Below, one piece after another: positions 1 through 6,491 of a stretch of 13,785 bases of DNA. The position numbers and the translations under genes were made by a program. Source of the stretch: Clostridium sp. CAG:632 (lineage in GTDB: Bacteria; Bacillota; Clostridia; Lachnospirales; Lachnospiraceae); NCBI GenBank assembly GCA_000431515.1, contig HF991357.1:18288-32072 (forward strand), given 5' to 3'. Below the pieces are notes generated by a model, which worked only from the letters and a program-made list of their open reading frames with translations, was not told the DNA's origin and made no database searches. How positions within the stretch are numbered: position 1 is the first letter of the stretch; each line of letters opens with the position of its first letter.

Positions 1-358
1 GGGTGCCGGAACGCAGTTCTGCAAGAAATGGCAGCAGGTGTTCGAAGTCATAGGTGGTATCACAATCTCCCATGATGGTATAGATTCCCCGTGCCTGTCT
101 GATCCCTGCACGAAGGGCATTTCCGTATCCCCGTTCCGGGACGGAAATCACACGGGCGTCCAGGCTCCGGGCAATCTCGGCAGATCGATCTGTACTGCCG
201 TTATCAACAATCAGGATTTCCCCGAGTACCTGATTATCTGTCAAAAATTTCCGGGCTGAACGGATAGCATCCGGCAGATTGGCTTCTTCATTCAGACAGG
301 GCATGAGAATCGTCAGCTCCGGCGCTTCCGGGCTGTTCTGGATTTGGATGGGTTCCAT
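1..358 (-). CDS. Family 2 glycosyltransferase, polyprenyl-phosphate sugar synthase-like (partial, runs off the left edge)
   Basis: The first 119 codons of a GT-A fold glycosyltransferase are visible. The start ATG at 358-356 follows a GGAGG box (minus strand) by about seven bases. Seen: the N-terminal nucleotide-sugar motif LTILMPCLNEE (residues 15-25), the strand ILIVDNGSTDRS (48-59), the block ERGYGNALRAGI (75-86), and a DxD-type metal motif GDCDTTYDF (97-105). This block order is characteristic of the DPM/DPG-synthase-like branch, which loads a sugar from a nucleotide donor onto polyprenyl phosphate at the cytoplasmic face of the membrane. Family members usually carry GDADDSYDF at the DxD site, so this copy is a variant, although both metal-binding aspartates are kept. 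Its start lies inside the 3' end of the upstream membrane-protein gene (46-base overlap), so the two are probably cotranscribed and translationally coupled. The C-terminal half, including any membrane anchor, is outside the window, so the exact acceptor is unknown. Confidence 0.9.
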   Translation of the reverse strand, partial: MEPIQIQNSPEAPELTILMPCLNEEANLPDAIRSARKFLTDNQVLGEILIVDNGSTDRSAEIARSLDARVISVPERGYGNALRAGIRQARGIYTIMGDCDTTYDFEHLLPFLAELRSGT

Positions 359-1734
359 AGCTTCCTCCATTTCTTTTTTAACCAGTCGGCATCAACACCC
401 TGACAAACCGCTGTGCCGATACAAAAGATCGTTGCAAATAAAGCCCGGTAGGTGAAGAAGCAGTGAATGTATGAGTGATTTGACAGGACCAGGTAGCGGA
501 GCAGGGGTACACATGCCAGTATTCCGAGTAACAGTGGCAGTGGATTAATATGACTTCCGCGCCGGGTCATATAATAGAAAAAAGCAATTCCAAATAAAGT
601 AAGGAAGATGACCGGAACTGCGTGCTGTCCCAGATAGGAAAATGGAAACAGGTAATATAAATTACGGGGAATCGCCTGTAGCAGCATGGTGGTCTCATCA
701 ACGATGCCTTGATCCGTAATGTCAATAGCACCACTCAGCCGGAAGGATGCCTGCGAGAGTGCAGATTGAAATAGATTCTCATGCAAGATCAGACTGCCGA
801 TCCCCCATTTTAAACTCCAGGTACCGGCATAGGCCAATAACCATAACAGGCAGGCCGGCAGAGAGAAACGAACACCATCGGAAAAGGAAGTCAGATGAAA
901 AGTAGTATCCGACCACCGGTCGGCAGATGGCTGATATGCTTTGATCAGAATCAGTGCCAGAGGCACCAGCAGTGTCAGAGTCTCTGTTGTCAGAAAGTCA
1001 AAATAAGCGGTCAGACTGCCAATACACATCAGAAGCAGCCATAACGCATCCTGTCCCTTTTCATATAAGACAGTCACCAGAATACAGGCGAGGTTCATGA
1101 GCAGAAAAGTCCAAATATATTCAAGGCTGAACGGAACATACCAGATGGAGATCATGATCGATCCGGTCAGGAAGCAGAGGATTGTACTGCGGCCGTAACG
1201 GTATCGGCTCATGCATAGGATCAGCAGAGCTGTCAGAAGCAGCAGGGTGGATCCGAGCAGGATATAGATCTGTTTCAGATTAAGAATCAGCAGCAGAGGC
1301 CGGAGAAGTGCAATCGAGCCATGCCAGTAGCGGCTGTATTCCAGTGTTGGTGCCGGAGCATTGGCTAAAGCATACTTCAGGTTCACATTCTCATTTTCAG
1401 AATCCGTATGATAATAAGAAGAGCGGAGAACCGAGGTAACCGGATGTTCCGAGTCATAGTAATAAATAATGTTCATCAAAATGGAATCGGCATACCGATC
1501 GATCCGGGAAGCCGGATTGGAGGTGGAGGCATAAAAGAATACCTCATGTCTGTTCAGAAGGGCGGAGGATTCCTCCAGATTGTGTTGAATATCGGTACGC
1601 GGAATACATGCGGCGGCGATCAGACATCCGAACTGAGCCACAATAAGCAGAGTAAACAATAGAGCTGCTATTGCTGTAAAACGTAGTCGTTGTTTATTGA
1701 CGCGAAAATGTTGTGGTTGCTTGTCAGCCTTCAT
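313..1734 (-). CDS. Multi-pass membrane protein, possible GT-C-like envelope glycosyltransferase
   Basis: This 473-residue integral membrane protein starts at 1734 after a GGAGGGG ribosome binding site. Seen: a first membrane segment at about 19-42, a hydrophilic region at about 43-135 that probably lies outside the cell, then roughly nine hydrophobic segments between about 140 and 446, and a short basic tail (KKKWRKLW and RKRRS). Two segments look like conserved family signatures: YSRYWHG followed by LRPLLL (133-148) and LSNHSYIHCFFTYRA (417-431). I do not recognise a named family with certainty. The architecture, one N-terminal helix followed by a large loop and a polytopic core, resembles polyprenyl-phosphate-sugar-dependent GT-C transferases. 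The overlap with a polyprenyl-phosphate sugar synthase-like gene supports a two-step scheme in which the partner makes the lipid-linked sugar and this protein transfers it outside the membrane. That role is inference. An uncharacterised transporter or flippase-like protein is the alternative. Confidence 0.85.
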   Translation of the reverse strand: MKADKQPQHFRVNKQRLRFTAIAALLFTLLIVAQFGCLIAAACIPRTDIQHNLEESSALLNRHEVFFYASTSNPASRIDRYADSILMNIIYYYDSEHPVTSVLRSSYYHTDSENENVNLKYALANAPAPTLEYSRYWHGSIALLRPLLLILNLKQIYILLGSTLLLLTALLILCMSRYRYGRSTILCFLTGSIMISIWYVPFSLEYIWTFLLMNLACILVTVLYEKGQDALWLLLMCIGSLTAYFDFLTTETLTLLVPLALILIKAYQPSADRWSDTTFHLTSFSDGVRFSLPACLLWLLAYAGTWSLKWGIGSLILHENLFQSALSQASFRLSGAIDITDQGIVDETTMLLQAIPRNLYYLFPFSYLGQHAVPVIFLTLFGIAFFYYMTRRGSHINPLPLLLGILACVPLLRYLVLSNHSYIHCFFTYRALFATIFCIGTAVCQGVDADWLKKKWRKLWNPSKSRTARKRRS

Positions 1735-1767
1735 ATAATCCCCCTCCCATGTAAATATTCAGCTCCT

Positions 1768-1796
1768 AGTGTAACATGAATGTCCGAGTGGCTCAA
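1768..1796 (-). promoter_or_regulatory. Predicted sigma-A promoter for the minus-strand glycosyltransferase operon
   Basis: Read on the minus strand, TTGAGC (1796-1791) is followed after exactly 17 bases by TACACT (1773-1768). A TG lies one base upstream of the -10 box, giving an extended -10 element. The predicted start of transcription is near 1761, about 27 bases before the membrane-protein start codon, leaving room for the GGAGGGG ribosome binding site. Spacing and motif quality make this the best promoter in the window, but it is a motif call only. Confidence 0.6.
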
Positions 1797-1846
1797 GTGC
1801 AGAAGTTGAGACAATATTTAAATAACTAAGAAAAGTAGAAATTTTA

Positions 1847-1876
1847 TTGCGAATTAAAAGAAACATATGATATGCT
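1847..1876 (+). promoter_or_regulatory. Predicted promoter for the plus-strand signalling operon
   Basis: TTGCGA (1847-1852) and TATGCT (1871-1876) are separated by 18 bases. TGA immediately upstream of the -10 hexamer gives the extended -10 pattern TGnTATGCT. The surrounding DNA is strongly AT-rich. The expected transcription start is about 1883, at the left edge of a perfect inverted repeat (1882-1899), and the leader to the first ATG would be about 48 bases. The -35 box is only a partial match, which would suit a regulated promoter. This is a motif call only. Confidence 0.45.
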
Positions 1877-1881
1877 TAAAA

Positions 1882-1899
1882 GGTTACTAAAATGTAACC
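1882..1899. promoter_or_regulatory. Perfect inverted repeat, candidate operator at the operon start
   Basis: GGTTAC and GTAACC form a perfect six-base inverted repeat around the spacer TAAAAT. It sits directly at the predicted transcription start of the signalling operon, where a bound repressor would block initiation. Six-base arms with a six-base spacer match the layout of CRP/FNR-family operators, but the arm sequence is not the classical TGTGA/TCACA. A short RNA stem at the 5' end of the transcript is the other reading. Confidence 0.4.
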
Positions 1900-1930
1900 G
1901 CAATTAAAATCATAGAAGAGGGGTGTAAGT

Positions 1931-4324
1931 ATGAGAGATAGGTTCAGAAGATTTGTGGCAGCTTTATTAGCTGTATTTATGATTTTTCAGTTCCCGGCAG
2001 GGGATGGCAGCGGTATCGGAAATGAGATAACACAGGCGTTTGCGGCCACATCGGCATATAATATTAATCTGGGTACAGGCGTGTTGCAGACGGGGGACGG
2101 ATATCAATGGTCGGAAGCAGAGGGAGATACGGTTTATTATGGACGGGGAGCAGCGGTTGCGAACAGCGGCGGTATGTCTTATCGGATATTAAAAAATAAC
2201 GGAAGCTCCATGCTGCTGGACTGTGCACAGACATATAAGTATGAGAATCATTTAAGTAATTATTCGGAATTTGGAGCATGGGAAAGCAGTGTGCCGAAAG
2301 AGGATATGAACAGTGATATCGGAAGCAAGCTGCAGTTAAGGGATGATGAAGTATCAAAGCTTCTGGATACCGTACACCCGGCTGAGAACTATACGGCAGA
2401 GGATGGCACGGTTTATACTTCATCTGCAGGTGCAGATAAGGTATTCATGCTGAGTGCGGAGGAAGCGGAAACCTATTATGCGGATGACAGCGCTCGGGCT
2501 AAGGGCGGCGCATACTGGCTGCGTTCGACCGGCAGCAATAAGGAGCTGACCGATGCGAATACATATGTGACGGCAGATGGTCAGATCATGACGACCAGAT
2601 CGGGAAGCTATGCAGCCAGTCCGGCATTTCAGATAGATTCTTCGATTTCAAGTGTTTTATTTACTTCAACTGCAGATGGAAAGGCAACCGGGTTACAGCA
2701 GCCGGAGCAGGTTACAAATCAGAAATGGGTATTAACGCTGTTAACGGCAGGAACGCTGGAGCTGGCAGACGAAGAGGTAGCAGTGAGTGTTGAAGCAGAT
2801 CCGGCGGGAGATACGGACCAGACAAAGACACCGGCTGTCTTCTGGAGTTCGGCAGTGACGGTGGAGAATTTCGAAGTGGCAGATAATCCGTGCCAGTATT
2901 CGGTACTGATTACAGATCGGGCATATACTGCAGCAAATGCAAAGATCAAATGGTATGGCCGGATTAAAGAAATAGAGGGCGGAGATGCTGAAACGATTGC
3001 ATTCCGGCTTCCATCGGATTATGAAACTACGGATCATGTATATCTCCTTGCAGAAAAGGATTTTAAGAATTCATTGGCTGAGATCTATCTTTCTCATGCA
3101 ACAAAGCCGCTGGAGATCGATCTGGGAATCAGCCGGGTAGCGGTTGATTCTGAGGGTACACATCTTGTGACCACAGATCAGGAGGAGCAGATCTGCTATC
3201 CAAAGGCCGGATATCAGGAGAAGTTTGAAGCTGTTTATACGGTTGAGGACGGTTATTATATTCCGGAGGATTATGCGGTCGAGGAGCAGTCCGGTATTCA
3301 GGTGACCAGATTAAGCAGTACACAGCTTAAGGTATCCGGTATACCGACGGCACCGGTTGTAGAAATCCCGCTGGAGGCGGCAACGAAAGAGGAGCCGGAG
3401 ACAGAAGAACCGACAACGGAGTTACAGCCCGGCAGAGGCAGTGTGACCATGGCCGATTATTATTACGGCGGAACAGCGCCGGCGCCGGAGCTGAAGTCTG
3501 AGACAAACGGTACAGCAGGAGTGGTTGTGGAATATAAGAAGGCATCCGAACCGGATACCGCTTATACGACAAAGGTTCCAACGCAGGTAGGCGAGTATAT
3601 GATACGTGCCACCTTCCCTGCAACAGAGAGCTATGCGGCTATGACTGCAGTGGCGGAGTTTGCTATTCGCTATCTTCCGACACCGGAACGGGCATACTCC
3701 CTGAACGGAACGCAGGGTGAGAAGGGATATTATACCTCCAGTGTGACGGTAGTACCGGCAGAAGGCTATCTGATCGCAGATGCGCTGGATGGTGATTATG
3801 CAGAGAATCTGATACTGACACAGGATATGGAAGCGGGACAGATTTATCTTAAAAAGCAGGCAACCGGAGAGAAGACGGATGGGATTGCCAGAGAGGCAGT
3901 TCTGATCGATCAGAAGGTACCGGCGATCACAGCAGTTAAGGATGGAGAGACCTATTATAAGGATTCCGTTCAGGTTGTAATATCAGATAAGAATCTGAGC
4001 CGGATACAGATCAATGATGATAATATAGTTGTAAAGGGAACGGAGATGACATTTACCCTTTCTTCCAATCATGGTTCTGAAGACTATCAGATTATTGCAA
4101 GAGATGTGGCAGGAAATGAAACGAAGGTATCTCTGACGGTTGCAGCTCCATGGATGAAGAAGGGTATTATCCCGACGGGTGAGCTGATCCGGTTAAAGAG
4201 TGACCGGGCCTATTCCTTCGGAGATGGCACCTGGCAGGTAGAAGGAGACACCACCAGTTATGCCGGAGGCAGAAGCTTTTACGTTAAGAAGGACGGAGAA
4301 TATACATTTACAAAGAAGAATTAA
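1931..4324 (+). CDS. Secreted multi-domain protein with DUF6273-like region and Ig/MBG-like modules
   Basis: This 797-residue exported protein starts after a GAGGGGTG ribosome binding site. Seen: a signal peptide (basic start, hydrophobic core at about 8-22, probable cleavage after QAFA at 38), then a DUF6273-like region at about 80-250 with VFMLSAEEAETYY (171-183), YWLRST (195-200), a YVTADGQI strand (212-219) and SSVLFTSTADG (240-250). A sandwich-like segment follows at about 265-400 (VLITDRAY, WYGRIKEI), then a Glu/Thr/Pro linker (487-497). An MBG-like Ig module follows at about 503-570 (TVPTQVGEYMIRATF-like pattern at 548-562), then a second Ig-like segment at about 660-737 and a short C-terminal module at 750-797. 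No LPxTG motif, membrane tail, S-layer or cell-wall repeat is visible, so it is either released or held by a partner. The next gene encodes a membrane-anchored FecR protein, a plausible partner. An adhesin, a ligand carrier or a sensor accessory role are all possible; no enzyme motif was seen. Confidence 0.85.
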   Translation: MRDRFRRFVAALLAVFMIFQFPAGDGSGIGNEITQAFAATSAYNINLGTGVLQTGDGYQWSEAEGDTVYYGRGAAVANSGGMSYRILKNNGSSMLLDCAQTYKYENHLSNYSEFGAWESSVPKEDMNSDIGSKLQLRDDEVSKLLDTVHPAENYTAEDGTVYTSSAGADKVFMLSAEEAETYYADDSARAKGGAYWLRSTGSNKELTDANTYVTADGQIMTTRSGSYAASPAFQIDSSISSVLFTSTADGKATGLQQPEQVTNQKWVLTLLTAGTLELADEEVAVSVEADPAGDTDQTKTPAVFWSSAVTVENFEVADNPCQYSVLITDRAYTAANAKIKWYGRIKEIEGGDAETIAFRLPSDYETTDHVYLLAEKDFKNSLAEIYLSHATKPLEIDLGISRVAVDSEGTHLVTTDQEEQICYPKAGYQEKFEAVYTVEDGYYIPEDYAVEEQSGIQVTRLSSTQLKVSGIPTAPVVEIPLEAATKEEPETEEPTTELQPGRGSVTMADYYYGGTAPAPELKSETNGTAGVVVEYKKASEPDTAYTTKVPTQVGEYMIRATFPATESYAAMTAVAEFAIRYLPTPERAYSLNGTQGEKGYYTSSVTVVPAEGYLIADALDGDYAENLILTQDMEAGQIYLKKQATGEKTDGIAREAVLIDQKVPAITAVKDGETYYKDSVQVVISDKNLSRIQINDDNIVVKGTEMTFTLSSNHGSEDYQIIARDVAGNETKVSLTVAAPWMKKGIIPTGELIRLKSDRAYSFGDGTWQVEGDTTSYAGGRSFYVKKDGEYTFTKKN

Positions 4325-4338
4325 GCAGGACGGATGCG

Positions 4339-4345
4339 AAAGGAG
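4339..4345 (+). promoter_or_regulatory. Ribosome binding site that decides the FecR-protein start
   Basis: AAAGGAG lies six bases before the ATG at 4352. The in-frame ATG at 4334 lies upstream of this box and has only a poor match before it, so the downstream ATG is preferred and the protein loses six residues. Confidence 0.7.
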
Positions 4346-4351
4346 TTAGAG

Positions 4352-5275
4352 ATGGAGGAGTCAAAAAAAACGGTAAAGAAGGGACCGCTGATCGGGGCGA
4401 TTGCGGGTGTGGCAGTGGTGATCCTGGCAGTCGTTGTCATTCTTCTGCTTAACAGAAAGGAAGCGGTCTACCGGATCATCAAGGTGTTTGAGCTGGATGG
4501 CAAAAGTACCGTGACCAGACAGGATATCGGAGATCTCGATGCCTATGATAATATGGTTCTGGAATCCGGAGATCAGGTATATGTCGATACCGGTTCGCTG
4601 ACACTTAAGATGGATGAGGATAAATACGTCTACGCAGAGGAAAAGACGCGGTTTCAGCTGGAGGCTGCCGGAACCAGCGAGAACAGTAAGACCAGAATCC
4701 GGTTAGAAGAGGGGATTCTTACGAATGAGATCCAGAATAAATTAAGTGATGAGTCTTCCTATGAGGTAAATACGCCGAACTCTACCATGTCTGTTCGCGG
4801 AACGATTTATATGGTAGACGTATATGAAGAAAACGGCATACGCTATACGAAGGTCTCTGTATTCGAAGGGGCGGTGGCCACGAAGCTGATATATGCGGAT
4901 GGTTCGGTTTCCGATCAGGAGAAGCTGGTCGAGAAAGGTAAAGAAGTGCTGATTTATGATGATAACAGCGGTACGGATTATGTAGGGGAACCTTCGGATA
5001 TAGATTACTCTGCATTGCCACAGGGTGTAATCGCATTCCTGCTGGAAAAAGCAAATGCAGGATATGATATCGGTATTCCGGCAGAGGATCTGGAGAAGTA
5101 TCTTCAGGGACCGTTTACGGTTACGTTTATGTATCAGAACAGTGTATTTGGAACACAGGAAGTGAAAAAAGGCGCATATGCGGCGGAGCCGTCACTGATG
5201 CCGGCACAGAGTGGCGCATGGGACTTTGATTTTTCAACTCCGATCAATAAGGATACAAGGATTGAATGGAAATAG
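4352..5275 (+). CDS. Membrane-anchored FecR-domain protein
   Basis: This 307-residue protein has a short basic cytoplasmic start, one membrane helix (11-34) and an outward-facing remainder, with no cleavable signal evident. Residues about 40-175 match the FecR fold: a KVFELDG start, the LESGDQVYVDTG turn (70-81), the RIRLEEGIL strand (115-123), and the hallmark TPNSTMSVRGTIYMVDV (141-157) followed by SVFEGAV (169-175). The C-terminus (about 254-307) resembles an InlB B-repeat/Listeria-Bacteroides repeat (VTFMYQN, VKKGAYAAEP, final IEWK). In Gram-negatives, FecR proteins pass outer-membrane signals to sigma factors. Here there is no sigma factor; instead the gene sits 27 bases after the secreted protein and shortly before a CHASE2 cyclase whose sensor domain would face the same side of the membrane. 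I infer a sensor or adaptor role between the secreted protein and the cyclase. The alternative start at 4334 is disfavoured by the ribosome binding site. Confidence 0.85.
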   Translation: MEESKKTVKKGPLIGAIAGVAVVILAVVVILLLNRKEAVYRIIKVFELDGKSTVTRQDIGDLDAYDNMVLESGDQVYVDTGSLTLKMDEDKYVYAEEKTRFQLEAAGTSENSKTRIRLEEGILTNEIQNKLSDESSYEVNTPNSTMSVRGTIYMVDVYEENGIRYTKVSVFEGAVATKLIYADGSVSDQEKLVEKGKEVLIYDDNSGTDYVGEPSDIDYSALPQGVIAFLLEKANAGYDIGIPAEDLEKYLQGPFTVTFMYQNSVFGTQEVKKGAYAAEPSLMPAQSGAWDFDFSTPINKDTRIEWK

Positions 5276-5286
5276 GGGGATAATGG

Positions 5287-6477
5287 ATGGATGCAGAAGC
5301 ATTAAAGCAGGTATCTACAATTCGGGAGTTTTTTAAGATTGATGAAGAGAAGGAACTGAGCGAGGGTACCCGCCTGTTACTGGAGGCTATGACAGAGCTT
5401 GTGATTCCAAAGGGACGGGATATCGTGACCTGCGGAGCCGGCAGTGAGGATGGCATGTATATTATCCTAAGTGGAAAAGCAGATGTTTTCAGCAGTGACG
5501 GAACCCGGATCAACCGGCTGGGAGCCGGTGATTTTGTCGGTGAGCTGGGCTTGATCAATGATGACAACCGGGCGGCAACGGTGCGTGCGTCCTCAGATGT
5601 GAGATGTGCCAATATTTCGAAACGGTTATTTGAAGATATTGCCAGCAGAAACCGGAAGATCTACGGATCCTTTATGAATATGCTTTATACAAAGACGACG
5701 AAGCTGGTAACAGAGCAGGAACGGATCAAATCCGAGCTGTCGATTGCGACAAAGATTCAGGCAGATTGTCTGGAAAATGATTTTACGGCATTTAACCGGT
5801 TGACGGCAGTAAACCTGACTGCACATATGAAGCCGGCGAAAGAAGTTGGCGGAGATTTTTATGATGTGTTTATGATCGATCAGGATCATTTGTGCTTTCT
5901 GATCGCGGATGTATCCGGAAAGGGTGTGCCGGCGGCATTGTTTATGACGATGGCGAAGACACATATTAAGAACTTTGCAACGGTTGGATTACCGCTGGCA
6001 GAGGTGGCTGTCCGGGCGAATAATCAGCTCTGCTATAAGAATGAGTCCGGAATGTTTGTGACGGCATTTATCTGTGTGCTGGATGTCAGAAGCGGCGAGG
6101 TGCAGTTCGTGAATGCAGGCCATAACTGTCCGTTTGTTCAGAAACAGGATGGTGCATTTGAAATGTTTCGGGCAAAGGCAAATCTTGTCTTTGGTTTAAT
6201 GGAGGATGTGCCATATAGGGAGCAGACGCTGACGTTGAATCCGGGAGACAGCATTTATTTATATACGGATGGTGTAACGGAAGCACTGAATCCGGAGCAG
6301 GAGCTGTTCGGAGATGACAGGCTGTATGAGATATTGAACCGGCACAGGGCGCAGGCAGGAGAGCCGGAGACATTTGTGCAGGCGATATATCGGGAGGTTC
6401 AGGCATTTGCGGACGGAGAGCCGCAGGCAGATGATATTACCATGTTGTACGTGACGCGTAAGGAGTCAGAGAGATAA
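5287..6477 (+). CDS. Cyclic-nucleotide-binding domain fused to PP2C-type (RsbU/SpoIIE-like) serine phosphatase
   Basis: This 396-residue cytoplasmic enzyme starts six bases after GGGGGA, which overlaps the previous stop. The N-terminal domain (about 30-135) is a cNMP-binding fold. Its phosphate-binding cassette GDFVGELGLINDDNRAATV (81-99) keeps the ligand-contacting Glu86 and Arg95, so binding looks intact. A helical linker (about 136-160) joins it to a PP2C/SpoIIE phosphatase (about 165-392) with all metal motifs: GGDFYD (188-193), IADVSGKG (206-213), NAGHN (276-280), LYTDGVTEA (325-333) and ADDITM (381-386). Such enzymes dephosphorylate the STAS-domain antagonist of an RsbW-type kinase; candidate partners lie three and two genes downstream. 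The adenylate cyclase begins 14 bases after its stop, so cAMP is the natural ligand. Control of the phosphatase by cAMP is inference; domain identity and catalytic completeness are seen. Confidence 0.93.
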   Translation: MDAEALKQVSTIREFFKIDEEKELSEGTRLLLEAMTELVIPKGRDIVTCGAGSEDGMYIILSGKADVFSSDGTRINRLGAGDFVGELGLINDDNRAATVRASSDVRCANISKRLFEDIASRNRKIYGSFMNMLYTKTTKLVTEQERIKSELSIATKIQADCLENDFTAFNRLTAVNLTAHMKPAKEVGGDFYDVFMIDQDHLCFLIADVSGKGVPAALFMTMAKTHIKNFATVGLPLAEVAVRANNQLCYKNESGMFVTAFICVLDVRSGEVQFVNAGHNCPFVQKQDGAFEMFRAKANLVFGLMEDVPYREQTLTLNPGDSIYLYTDGVTEALNPEQELFGDDRLYEILNRHRAQAGEPETFVQAIYREVQAFADGEPQADDITMLYVTRKESER

Positions 6478-6491
6478 AAACGGGGGAAGTT

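Noticed and set aside
38..259. Plus-strand open frame of 73 codons at the left edge.
   Set aside because: Antisense to the glycosyltransferase, whose motifs are read clearly on the minus strand.
1781..1800. TGTCCGAGTGGCTCAAGTGC resembles the D-arm region of a tRNA-Ser or tRNA-Leu.
   Set aside because: No acceptor stem, anticodon arm or T-arm can be built around it, and the stretch overlaps the -35 region of the minus-strand promoter.
4334..4351. Upstream in-frame ATG for the FecR-domain protein.
   Set aside because: The only good ribosome binding site (4339-4345) lies downstream of it and fits the ATG at 4352.
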